Shown here piece by piece: positions 1 through 8,886 of a DNA stretch of 46,763 bases (positions are counted from its first letter, which is position 1; each line of letters opens with the position of its first letter). The position numbers and the translations under genes are program-made. Under the pieces are notes generated by a model. That model made no database searches. It had not been told where the DNA came from and saw only the letters and a program-made list of their open reading frames with translations. This DNA is from Pseudozyma flocculosa PF-1. Taxonomy: Eukaryota; Basidiomycota; Ustilaginomycetes; Ustilaginales; Ustilaginaceae. The stretch spans positions 42,039 through 88,801 of the forward strand of contig NW_006920870.1 in the NCBI RefSeq assembly GCF_000417875.1. The letters run 5' to 3'.

Positions 1-2
1 CG

Positions 3-1085
3 CCGGCGCTCCGTCCTCACCTCGGCGAAGGGCTCAAGGGCTTCGGCAAACGGCAGACCGGCTACATCGACCCGCGCGGCGGCTGGACCGAGGCCAACGC
101 CGCCGTCCGCGCCGTCCTCGCCGAGGCCATCCGTCTCGGCGTCAAAGTGGTGCCCCGCTGCGTGGCAAAGGAGCTCCTCTACCACGACCGGCCCTCATCG
201 ACAGGCAAGCGGGTCGTGCGGGGCATCCGTTCGGCCGACGGAAAGGAATACACGGCCGACCACACCGTCATCGCCGCCGGCGCGTGGTCACGGCTGCTGC
301 TCCAGCAGCTGCTGCCCGGGTCGTCGATCAACGCGCTGCCGCCCGCCTCGCCGTCGGCGCAGTGCGTCGTGCTGCTCCAGCTGACGCCCGAGGAGCGCGC
401 CGTGCTCAAGCACGCCCCCGTCGTGCTCAACTTTGACACGGGCCTGTACGTCTTTGAGCCGACGGCCGACGGAGTGCTCAAGATGGCCATCCACAGCGCG
501 GCGGGCTACCAGAACCCGGCGCCGCGCCTCGACCTCGAGACGGCCTACCCGACGTTCCAGCAGGGCGAGGAGCGCCACTGCGCCCAGCCGTCGGCCATCT
601 ACAAAGAGTCGGCCGACCAGTTCGTGCCGGAGGACAAGGTGCGCACGATGCTCGAGGAGCTCTACACGCTCTACCCGCTCCTCCGCGCCGTACCCGCCGA
701 GCGCATCCGCACGCGCATCTGCTGGTACAGCGACACGCTCGACGAAAACTGGGTGCTCGACCACCACCCGGACGTCGACAACCTCGTCGTCGCCGGCGGC
801 GACAGCGGGCACGGGTACAAGTTCCTCCCGACGCTCGGGCGCCTCGTCGCGGCCAAGCTCGGCGTCGAGGGCGTCCCCGAGCTCACGCCGTACCAGCAGC
901 GCGTCTTTTCGTTTGAGCACCACCGCGAGCTGGCGGAGAAGGTCAAGCGGGGCGAAAAGGTCGAGAGCGCCGATAGCGGGCGCGCGCCTGGTGGCGGCGC
1001 TGCTGCAGGCAAGCCGGTCGCAGAGAGGACCATGAGGATGGACAAGTCGGCCACCTCCAAGTCCAACCCGCGTGCCAGATTGTAG
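3..1085 (+). CDS. FAD-dependent amine oxidase, sarcosine/fructosyl-amine oxidase group (5' partial)
   Basis: This is the C-terminal part of a DAO-family FAD-dependent oxidoreductase. The frame is open from base 3, so the N-terminal dinucleotide-binding motif lies outside the window. Visible family marks are GYIDPRGGW near the start of the fragment, VIAAGAWS (typical FAD contact), TRICWYSDT, and GGDSGHGYKFLPTLG near the C-terminus. In monomeric sarcosine oxidase and amadoriases the Cys of the motif matching RICWYSDT carries covalent FAD; I infer the same here. The protein ends in Ala-Arg-Leu, a PTS1-type tripeptide, so a peroxisomal enzyme making hydrogen peroxide fits. The substrate (sarcosine, pipecolate or fructosyl amino acid) cannot be decided. 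No intron is visible. The family call is firm; the substrate is open. Confidence 0.85.
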   Translation, partial: PALRPHLGEGLKGFGKRQTGYIDPRGGWTEANAAVRAVLAEAIRLGVKVVPRCVAKELLYHDRPSSTGKRVVRGIRSADGKEYTADHTVIAAGAWSRLLLQQLLPGSSINALPPASPSAQCVVLLQLTPEERAVLKHAPVVLNFDTGLYVFEPTADGVLKMAIHSAAGYQNPAPRLDLETAYPTFQQGEERHCAQPSAIYKESADQFVPEDKVRTMLEELYTLYPLLRAVPAERIRTRICWYSDTLDENWVLDHHPDVDNLVVAGGDSGHGYKFLPTLGRLVAAKLGVEGVPELTPYQQRVFSFEHHRELAEKVKRGEKVESADSGRAPGGGAAAGKPVAERTMRMDKSATSKSNPRARL

Positions 1086-2106
1086 AGAAGGTGTCATGCG
1101 GATGAGAATCGAAAGAGATTGTCACACGGTCCGGGTGTCTAGAACGAGGCATCGACGGCGAGGCTGTATGAGGTGCGCGAGATGCGTCGGGACGAGTCTG
1201 ATGGCAAGTGTGGCCTCTTGGAGTTCGTTTTACGTTGATCGTGTCGCCGGAGGAGCAGGCACGCAGCACGCCGACGCCCGCCGGGTCAAGGAGATCGAAC
1301 CTCGCTCTGTGCTCAGGATCCCCAGCGCCGTCGCGGTCGTCGTCGCTCACCCTGCACCTCCGATACCTGGACCCTTCACTCAGCGCATCCATCGATGAGG
1401 TGGCGCCAAAGTCGAAGCTTGCACTGTCCCTGCCTCTCTCAGCTGCGGCGATGAGGACAGATCGACCGTCGCACCGTCTCGACGACCTCGAACTAGCCGC
1501 CCTTGTAGCGCCGTCGTCCCGCTGTGCAGTCATGAGCAGCCAGGACTGCTGAGCACCCATGCTGCGATCGCCTCGTCGACTTCTCTGGAATCAAATGAGA
1601 TATCGCGCTGAAATGCCCGGGCCGCGAGGTGTTGGTGAACCCACGTCGGCGCGGACGGACGCACCTCAGCTCATCAAGGGGTCCCGTTCTCCGTGCTGCT
1701 GCTGTCGAGCGACTGATGCATGACATCAACCATGCAGCAGTGTGCAGTGGAACACGCAGCAATGTTGAGACGAACCAGCAGGCCATGCTGAGGTTAAGCT
1801 TCAAGATGTTGCAGTCAGTCCTCTGAAATTGTTTCCCTGGACTGATGTTGCAGGACCCTCCTGATGCTCCCAAGACATGTACCACCAAAGACAACAGTGG
1901 CATGCCATGTCTTGATGCATCTGACAATGATAGATCACTCACCCCAGCAGTACTGATGAACATGCGCTGTACATCTCTGACCAAAGGTTCATGAGCAGCT
2001 TATGGGCTGATACAAGGGCATGTCTGGACAACTAGACCAGGGAAGACATGGGCAAGTACACCAGGCTCAAGGCTCTCTAACAGATGCTTGCCCTTGTAAA
2101 GACTAA
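1086..2106. other. Intergenic region, second half CpG-depleted
   Basis: No gene is supported here. Bases 1,086-1,740 resemble other intergenic DNA of the window. From about 1,740 the composition changes: I count only two CG dinucleotides in 1,801-2,260, in a genome where they otherwise occur about every 8-10 bases, and TG/CA dinucleotides are abundant. The region holds inverted repeats (see separate entries). It is probably the decayed flank of a mobile or methylated element. Confidence 0.6.
1871..1914. repeat. Inverted repeat in CpG-poor island
   Basis: CAAGACATG near 1,871 is matched by its exact reverse complement CATGTCTTG near 1,906, with a nested CCAC/GTGG pair between them. This could form a hairpin of about 44 nt. 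It lies in the CpG-depleted flank of the HNH-like frame. Whether it is functional or chance is unknown. Confidence 0.5.
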
Positions 2107-2127
2107 TGTGGGCTCATCAACCCACAT
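2106..2127. repeat. Short perfect hairpin, 7-bp stem
   Basis: ATGTGGG and CCCACAT flank an 8-base loop, directly upstream of the HNH-like open frame. It may be a remnant of element structure. The stem is short enough to be chance. Confidence 0.4.
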
Positions 2128-2202
2128 GCTCTTCAAAGTCAGCTACAAGCAGACAAGCAGGGCAGACCACTCTTCCTCCATCCATGCTCTCTTCAAGGCA
2201 CA

Positions 2203-2736
2203 GTGCATGCAACAGCTGCAGATGCTGTACAAGACACCTACAAGAAGAACAAGGAGGAGCGCAAAGACAGAGGCCTCTGCAGGAACATTGCCTGCACCGG
2301 CAAGTACAAGATCGTCGACGGTGTCTGCGAGAACAAGGCTGCACACGGCATCACAGAGATGCACACCCACTCATTCCGCTCCGAATTCCACCTTAAGGCC
2401 AACCAGGCCATCAAGAGGATGCTCGACAAGGAGTGGCCACAATGGGGCGATTACGACGCAGACAGGGATAAGCTGGAGCTCGATGACAAGAAGGAGGAAA
2501 TATACCACCTGTTGGTCAAGCTATACGGCAAGGTAGACGGCAGATGCACTCGCTGTGGCATCAAGCTGCTCGACCACAAGGAGGCCGGTGATGGACACCC
2601 TTTCAACAGGGTGTCCTTCGACCGGACTCAGCCAGGCAGCAAGGGAGGGCACTATGAGGAAGGGAACGTCAAGCGTGTGTGTACGGGGTGTAACTGCCTC
2701 AAAATGGATCACGACTTGCGCACCTCTTTGTCTTGA
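2203..2736 (+). CDS. HNH-like zinc/nuclease domain protein, start missing
   Basis: The open frame runs from about 2,107 to the stop at 2,736 but has no ATG before its middle (the first in-frame Met is in ITEMHTHSF). The listed start is a GTG, so this is a decayed copy, an exon of a spliced gene, or a truncated element. The C-terminal third reads CTRCG ... SFDRTQPG ... GGHYEEGNV ... CTGCN. This is the pattern of HNH-type domains with two CxxC zinc-binding pairs around an S-x-D-R and a conserved Asn. The N-terminal part is Lys- and Cys-rich. The frame has ordinary CpG content while its 5' flank is almost CpG-free, which suggests selection on the coding core or a different history. A homing-type or transposon-borne nuclease is possible. 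No function is proven. Confidence 0.45.
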   Translation: MHATAADAVQDTYKKNKEERKDRGLCRNIACTGKYKIVDGVCENKAAHGITEMHTHSFRSEFHLKANQAIKRMLDKEWPQWGDYDADRDKLELDDKKEEIYHLLVKLYGKVDGRCTRCGIKLLDHKEAGDGHPFNRVSFDRTQPGSKGGHYEEGNVKRVCTGCNCLKMDHDLRTSLS

Positions 2737-3635
2737 AGCTGATCCCTGCCATTCTTGATGCTGATGAGGCAACCCTTGACAAGCAAAGCGGTCTCAATGT
2801 CCTGCTACCCTCCAATCAGACCAACAGCAGCAGCTTGAAAAGAAGCACTGCAGCTTAAGCTCAAACGCGCAGCACTATGGAAGGTCTCCCGAGCTGCTGC
2901 AGTGTCGCTTCAAGCCCTTGAAGACAAGCGCAGCAAAGATTGACTGATGAACAGTGGTGCTGCAGCAGAGCCGATCGACATCAAAGATTGCTGCAGCAAT
3001 GCTGTTGCCCAGTCTGGCGTGCACGGCGCTGTCGAGACGGCTAGCAGGCACCTTGTGCTTCGCGGAGCAAGACACGATCGCACTCGTTCTAGCAACAATC
3101 CACCACGCACCCATGTTGGACCCGCGCAGAGTGTAGCTGTTCTCGACCTCCTGAAAGCAGCGTGCAGAGCCGCAGAAGACCGACCAGGAGCAGAGCGGCT
3201 TGGAACTGAGACTGTGAGGCGCACACGCTCCGTCGCGCCAAGGGCCTCCCGGTCTCGACAGCTGGGCGAGCAGCACGGCTAATGCGGAGCAATTGTGGAG
3301 GAAGCAGTTCGGTGCATCTCACAGCCAGTAGCACGAAGGAGGAAGGGAACGCGGCTCCGCGGCTGCAAGAGTCGAAGCAGGCGCACAGCGGCGAAGAGCG
3401 AACGCAAGCGCGTCCTCGCCAATGGCCCCGTCCGGGGCCGTCATCCGTTTTCTGCGTTCCCAAGCGCCTACATCGCGAGCGGGTGAGATCGGAACGAGTC
3501 CTTCGTATTCGTTTAGAGATGCATTCCTGATCGTCTGGTCATGACATCGGCCGTCGGTCCGAGGTACCGCCGCCGCCGTACGCGTCCGCGGCCGAAAATC
3601 CGACGATGCTACCCCGATGCGTCCTCCTGCGCAAT
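2737..3635. other. Intergenic region
   Basis: About 0.9 kb without a convincing gene. Bases 2,740-2,960 continue the CpG-poor composition around the HNH-like frame; after that composition returns to the local norm. The 3' end contains the downstream region of the minus-strand polygalacturonase. The reading frames here have no recognisable protein features. Confidence 0.5.
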
Positions 3636-4950
3636 CTAGCACGAGATGCCGGCGGGCATGTTGAGGCATCCCTCCTTCTTGACGCCGCCGGTGATGTTGA
3701 TGTCCTTGAAGGTCCAGTCCTTGCACGTGCCCTCGCCGCAGAGGATAATGATCGGGCTGGCGGTGTCGAGATTCTTCGTCATCGAACCATGGAGGTTCTC
3801 TACCGTGAAGTTCGTGATCGTGATACCGTTGGTCGGCGTGCCCGTAGGACCTCCCTGTTGAGATGCAAGAGAAGACGGAGGAGACGACGGTTAGCCTTGC
3901 TTCGTCCCGATCGCCCGGGATGCGGCGCGCCACCTCCGCCCGACGCGTCAATTTTGCCACCGCGCCTCGCTCCCCCTCGCCACTTTGCCACCGCCTCCGC
4001 AGCCCATACACCATTGCTCCGAAGCTCTTTCTCATCATGATAATCTCGTTTAGGTAGTCTTGGCGCACAGCAAGGCCATAGCCGTGTGTGTTGACCATTT
4101 CGATGTCCCTGTAGTGCACGTTTGCGACGGAGCCGGTGGTGTTGTAGTTTGTCTTGATCCTGACGGCGTTTTCGCTGTTTACGACCTTGACCTTTTCGAT
4201 GAGGACGCCGTCGACGGTGTTTACGTCTCTTCCGCCGACGCTGCCGATCGAGAGGCCGTGGCCGCCCTCGCAGTAGGCGTGGGAGAAGTGGATGTTGGTT
4301 CCGGAGCGGATGGCGAGGCAGTCGTCCTGGTTTCGGACGTGGACGTTGCGGATCGTGACGCCGTCGCACTCTCCGACGTCGAATGCGTCGGTGTTGTGGC
4401 CGAGGGAGCCTACGTCCGAGTCGAGGCTGGGCGAACCCTCGTCTCCGTCCGAGTTGTCGAGGGTGATGTGGTCGATCTGGACGTCCTTGCACTTGGCGAT
4501 GTCAAAGGCGTGGACGGGCGTGTTTTTGACGTTGAGGTGCGAGAGGCGGGTGCCGACGGCGTTGCGGAGGTAGAGGAACTTGGGCTTGGCCTTGCCGCCG
4601 TTGCCGCCCAGCGTATCCCACCAGCGCTTGCCGTCGCAGTCAAAGAGCGAGTGCGGCGCGCCGCGCACGTCGAGGTGGTTGCCCGAGATGTTGACCAAGG
4701 GCCCCTTCCACTCGGCGTAGCCAAACGTGGTGCGGCCCTCGAAGACGACCTTGGTGCCGTCGTTGAGGTTGGTCAGGTCGAGCGTCTTGTTGGCCGGCAC
4801 GGCCATGTTGGACACGGTGATGGTGCTGCACGCCTTCTTGCCGGCGACGAGGCTGTCGAGGTCGCTGAAGACGCACTTGTCCTTGGCCGCGTGCGGCGCG
4901 GCGGCCACAAGCGTCGTGGCGGCCAGGGCGAGGCTGAGGAGTCGGACCAT
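3636..4950 (-). CDS. Secreted endopolygalacturonase, glycoside hydrolase family 28
   Basis: The enzyme hydrolyses alpha-1,4 bonds of polygalacturonic acid in plant cell-wall pectin. The N-terminus is a signal peptide of about 18-20 residues (MVRLLSLALAATTLVAAA). All four GH28 catalytic motifs are visible: NTD (186-188), DD (209-210), GHG around His231, and RIK (264-266). The C-terminal exon carries GGPTGTP and CGEGTCKDW and ends GISC, as in fungal endo-PGs. Exon 1 is 4,012-4,950 and exon 2 is 3,636-3,854, giving about 384 residues. The intron acceptor (CAACAG) and a CTAAC branch point are clear, but family alignment would put the donor after the Asn of DYLN, at 4,048, where no GT exists. The first GT (GTGTAT at 4,011) adds about 12 residues. 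The call as a GH28 endo-enzyme is firm; the donor is uncertain. Confidence 0.92.
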
Positions 4951-6529
4951 GTCGGGGGGGAGGTGCAGTGTGGCGGAGGAGAGGAGGGGATGAGGGGCGA
5001 TCTGGTGTCGAGCTGCGGGGTGAGCAGCACGGCGCGTATAAGTAGACTTTCGGCCGCCAGCCTCGCCATGGCACAGCGAGCACGGCGTGGCAGCAAGTCG
5101 AAAGCTAGGGGACGACGGCCAAACGACCCCACGTCGATCGAAGGAAGAGTGCAGTGCGGGGTGCAGCAGCGGCCAAGCGGCATGGCCGAGGGGCACCATC
5201 GACCGCAGGCCGCCTCGCCACCGCCAAGCGCCGGTCAAGCCTTGGCGTCGAGGGATGTCCGGCTGCGCATCGCACACACACGGACATTGTTCTCGAGCAT
5301 TCGCCACGGGGATAGGTAGGCGCTAGAGCAGGAACGAGGTGCCTGACACCCTGACTTCGTTAGCGCCATGGTCGACGTGGGGAGTGGACCGCGAAAGGGG
5401 CAGCGGCACAGCGCGTCGATATCGAAGCGGGGAGAGGGGTTTCAACCGAGCCGGACATCGAGGTGTCAGCGGACGGGCTCACGTGGGTTGCGAGACTTCT
5501 GCTGGCTACAGAGGGTTTCGACTTACCGCAGGCGAGGAGAGGGCGGATCGGGTGGCAAGTGCGACTCTGATAGTGCTGGGCCTGCCTGACTCGCCACACA
5601 CGCCTATCCTTCTTCGAAACAGACTGTTCCATGGAGAGCTTCTCTCGTTGCAAAGCGGAGGACAAAGGTATCGACGACGACGTGGGGGCAGCATACGTGT
5701 CAACGGACCTCGGTGCGCGACATCGGTGGCGAGGGAGTGGGGTGCGGGGGAGAATGCGGGGACAGTGCGGGGCACCACCAGCGAAGGCGTATGGAATCAA
5801 AGCTCATCGCCTCGACTCTACTCGACTCGACTGGCCTTTCTGCGCCGTGCGCCCGGCATCGACCTCGCCACGCTATGTACCATGTCCGGATGAACGTGTT
5901 CCGAAGCTCGAGCGGGGTCCCCGCTTGCCCCCTCCTCGTCCCCCACCCTGCGAGCGAACGGGCAATCAAAGGGACCGAATGCAATCATCAGCCTGCCGGA
6001 TCTGCAACGGGAAAGAGGCAGGGGGCGGACAGGCGTACGTACGTGTCGGTGATCTCTTCCGTCGCCGTTGCTTAGCGCCGTTTTGCAAGAGGAGCGACGC
6101 ACGCGAGCAGGTGGGGGAGGCGGCCAAAAGCGGCCGGCGGGGCGGGCCCAGCGCGGGGCAGTTGGGCCAGCTGTCCACTTTGGCCTGCATGGCATGAATG
6201 GCCAGGCGCGGCGGCGGCTTTCCCCACACGAAAAAGTTACGCGCCTCTCCGCCTGCCTGCCATTCGTCCCCGCGCCGCCGGCCGGCAGAAAAGGCAGCCG
6301 AAGGGGGAAAACCGAAGAAAATTGGCCGAGGCCGGGGCGGGCGCTGGTCTCGACTGGGCCGCGGCGGCTGCTCGAGCGGAGCCGATGACCTCTGCGCGAT
6401 CATCTCTCTTCACTCTCCCTCCTCCGCCTTCAGACAAGCACACGACTCTCCATGACCGCCTGGATATCTCGCACGACCCATCCCATTACTCTCAGCATGT
6501 CCGGAGATGCCCCTCCGCAACCCAAATCG
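4951..6529. other. Intergenic region
   Basis: About 1.6 kb between two minus-strand genes. The first part is the polygalacturonase promoter. The rest is GC-rich with several open frames of low-complexity Arg/Ala/Pro composition that I take as noise. No RNA gene, repeat array or further gene was recognised. Confidence 0.5.
5035..5042 (-). promoter_or_regulatory. TATA-like box of the polygalacturonase gene
   Basis: On the minus strand CTTATAC lies about 90 bases upstream of the polygalacturonase ATG. Its placement matches TATA-like boxes upstream of the other two intact secreted-protein genes in this half of the window. Confidence 0.45.
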
Positions 6530-8527
6530 CTAACCACCGGGCACCTCGTTGCGCTGCACGCCGACGGCGCCGCGTCCGTCGCGATTGCTCTTCATCTCGC
6601 CCACCAGATCCTCGTACCAATTCTTGTCGAGCCCGGCCCTCTTGCGGTCCTCGACGTTGAAAGGCCCCTTGAGCCTGCCGATAAAGTTGTGCCTGACCTC
6701 CTGGCGAAATACCTGGACCGGGTCCAGCGGCTGCGGCCGCGCATTGGCGCACAGCCACGTCAGCCACCGGTGCCCCGCCGAGACGTGGGTAATCTCATCG
6801 AGGTGGATCGTCGTCAGCGTCTCGACGCTCTTGGCGTCGCCGGCGTTTTCAAACTTCTTGATCGTCATCGGGTTGACGTCCAGCCCGCGGCTCTCGTGCA
6901 CCAGCGACACGACGGAGATGCGCGCCGTCAGCGAGTGCGCCGTCTCCATGGCCGAGTCCCACAGCCCGTGGTGCACCGGCAGCGCGCCAAAGTGGCTCCC
7001 CATCTCGCGCAGCCGCTCGTCGAGCAGCGAAAAGTGCTTGGCCTCGTCCTCGGCCACCTTGACAAAGTCGGAAAAAAACTGCAGCGGCATCTTGGGCGCC
7101 GGGCCCTCGGCGTCGGCAAAGTACTCGGCGCACAGCCGCGGAGCGCGCGCCATGATGCTGGGAGGGGAGGGTCGAAAAGGGACACGGCGGCCACGTGCGC
7201 CAGTATGAGCGTCGCCGCATGAATCATCGAGCGCTGCGTCCACGACTGCAACTCACTCAAACGCCAGGTCGATGGCCCACTGCTCGATGTTGGCGAGCGA
7301 GTCTGTCGAGGCGGGCGAGGCAGTCAAGGAACGTGTGGAGTCAGCACGCGGCTTGTGCGCCACATCGCGCCGGGCACGTCACACCTACGTAGCATGGCGA
7401 TTCGGCTCCGCTCTGTCCCGCCTCGACCACGCTTGCCCTCGGCGCCAGGCTTGACACGGATCTCTTCCTGGAGCCTGGCCGGCCGTTCCGGCGGCGTCTC
7501 GGCTTCCGAGACGTGCCACCGCCGCTTCGACGGATCCGCCTCGTTCTGCACCCACCGACCGCCGCCGATGATCTTGCATTCGCCGGAGCGGAAGGCCTGG
7601 GCGGCGTAGCGCGTGTAGGCCACCTTCTTGGCGGGCTCGGGCGTGTTGAGCACGAGGACCGCCCATGCCACGAGCGTCCTTGGCGCCGGCGAGGGTGGCG
7701 GGATCGACGAGGACGCCGTCTCCACGCCTGTCGGTGGTTCGCTGTGCGGGGCATCTTTCAGGGGCGCCTCGGCGTCGAGGGCCAGCTTTGAGGCTTGCAG
7801 GTGCAGCGCCTTGGCGGCGTCCTCCCTTCCCGTGTTGCGAGCGTAGGCTTTGCATCGGGAAAGTATCGTCGACAGCGATTCTGGTCAGTACGCGCAAGGC
7901 CTGCCAGGCTAACGAGTCGGCCGCGTGGGACTCACCTTCGCTGACCGGCCTGATCTCGACAATGTCCCAGGCGTCCTTCTTGGCCTCTGACTCAGCAGCT
8001 GCGACGTGCTGCGCGGGAGCGGGTGCATCGATCCAGAGCTGGCCATCGTCCCGGACCTGACAAGCGTAGACGCACGCCTTGATGCCGTGGGACGACTCGC
8101 CGGTGCGGAGAGAAAAGTCGTACTCGTGCCAGGGGCAGACGACGACAAAGTCCTCGATCTCTTCGACGTCGTCCAACGGCTCGTTTTCCTCGATCGTGGC
8201 ATTCTCGAGCGGAGCACCGAGGTGTGGGCACGTGGCCTCCATGCAGTAGTAGGCCGACGGGGTGGCGGCATCGGCCGAAGGGAAGCGGAAGATGACTGCG
8301 GCGAAGCGAGGCGGCAAGGACACAGCGCTGGTCAGGAGACGGTCGCCAGCAGACTGCGAGGCTCAGCGGCTCCACAGTGTTCGGAATCGGCCGCAACACC
8401 CACGGAGCGAATGGTACTCGAGCGTCTGGGCATGTCGCAAGGTGAGGTGGTGACGGGCCGACGCCTCGAGCCTCGAGGTGGGCGCCACCTTGAGCCAGAC
8501 GGAGCGCACCCCTGCCTGGTCCGTCAT
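6530..8527 (-). CDS. Rieske [2Fe-2S]-DUF455 ferritin-like fusion protein
   Basis: A hand-built model of five exons (8,404-8,527; 7,936-8,361; 7,389-7,847; 7,257-7,302; 6,530-7,157) gives one 560-residue frame. Residues about 10-160 are a Rieske domain with ligand motifs C86-P-H88 and C117-P-W-H120. Residues about 240-520 match DUF455 (MiaE/ferritin-like): E343 in IEQWAID, E390-x-x-H393 in DEAKH, E440 in HESRGLD, and E473-x-x-H476 in DEITH, a complete candidate diiron ligand set. Splices between exons 2/3, 3/4 and 4/5 rebuild family sequence exactly, for example RIAMLH then SLANIEQW, and LAF then DIMARAP. The first intron (8,362-8,403, 42 nt) is unusually short and less certain. No signal peptide is seen, so it is probably cytosolic. 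I infer a self-contained oxygenase in which the Rieske cluster feeds electrons to the diiron site. The substrate is unknown. Confidence 0.85.
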
Positions 8528-8886
8528 AGCCGTCTGCGATACCAGGCGAGGTGAGCGTAAGACGACGCCTGATATGGGTCGCAGATGAGAGTGAAGGGTG
8601 GAACGAGCAGGGTAACGGCAGTCGCGGTGGTGGTGGTGGTGGTGGTGGTGAAGAGCAGGAAGGCCAGCAAGCCAGCAGGTGGAGGCAGCAAGAAGCTCCC
8701 ACGAAAATTGGAAGGAAATTCGTTTTTCGGAACTCGGGCAGCTTCCCCGACGCCCTCTCTTCGCCCGCCCTCGCCCCTGACCTATCGCTCCTCGCCTGCT
8801 CGCCACCATCTTCGCCCCCTACGTTCTCCAACCTCTCCTCTGGCTAACCCATATCATCCGGTCGCCCGTCCCTTCTGCCACCAATC
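8528..8886. other. Intergenic region with GGT microsatellite
   Basis: This stretch separates the start of the minus-strand Rieske-DUF455 gene from the 3' end of the minus-strand nuclease gene. It holds a (GGT)n run at about 8,626-8,650. A second in-frame start for the Rieske gene was not found here. Confidence 0.5.
8626..8650. repeat. (GGT)n microsatellite, about 8 units
   Basis: Uninterrupted GGT trinucleotide run in the promoter-side region of the Rieske-DUF455 gene. Confidence 0.8.

Noticed and set aside
4060..5319. 419-residue open frame on the plus strand
   Set aside because: It is antisense to the polygalacturonase exon and has the Val/Asp/Glu composition of a codon-biased shadow; the minus strand has all GH28 motifs.
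5339..6455. Open frames of 100-190 residues on both strands
   Set aside because: Low-complexity Arg/Pro/Ala composition, no splice-supported continuation and no recognisable domain.
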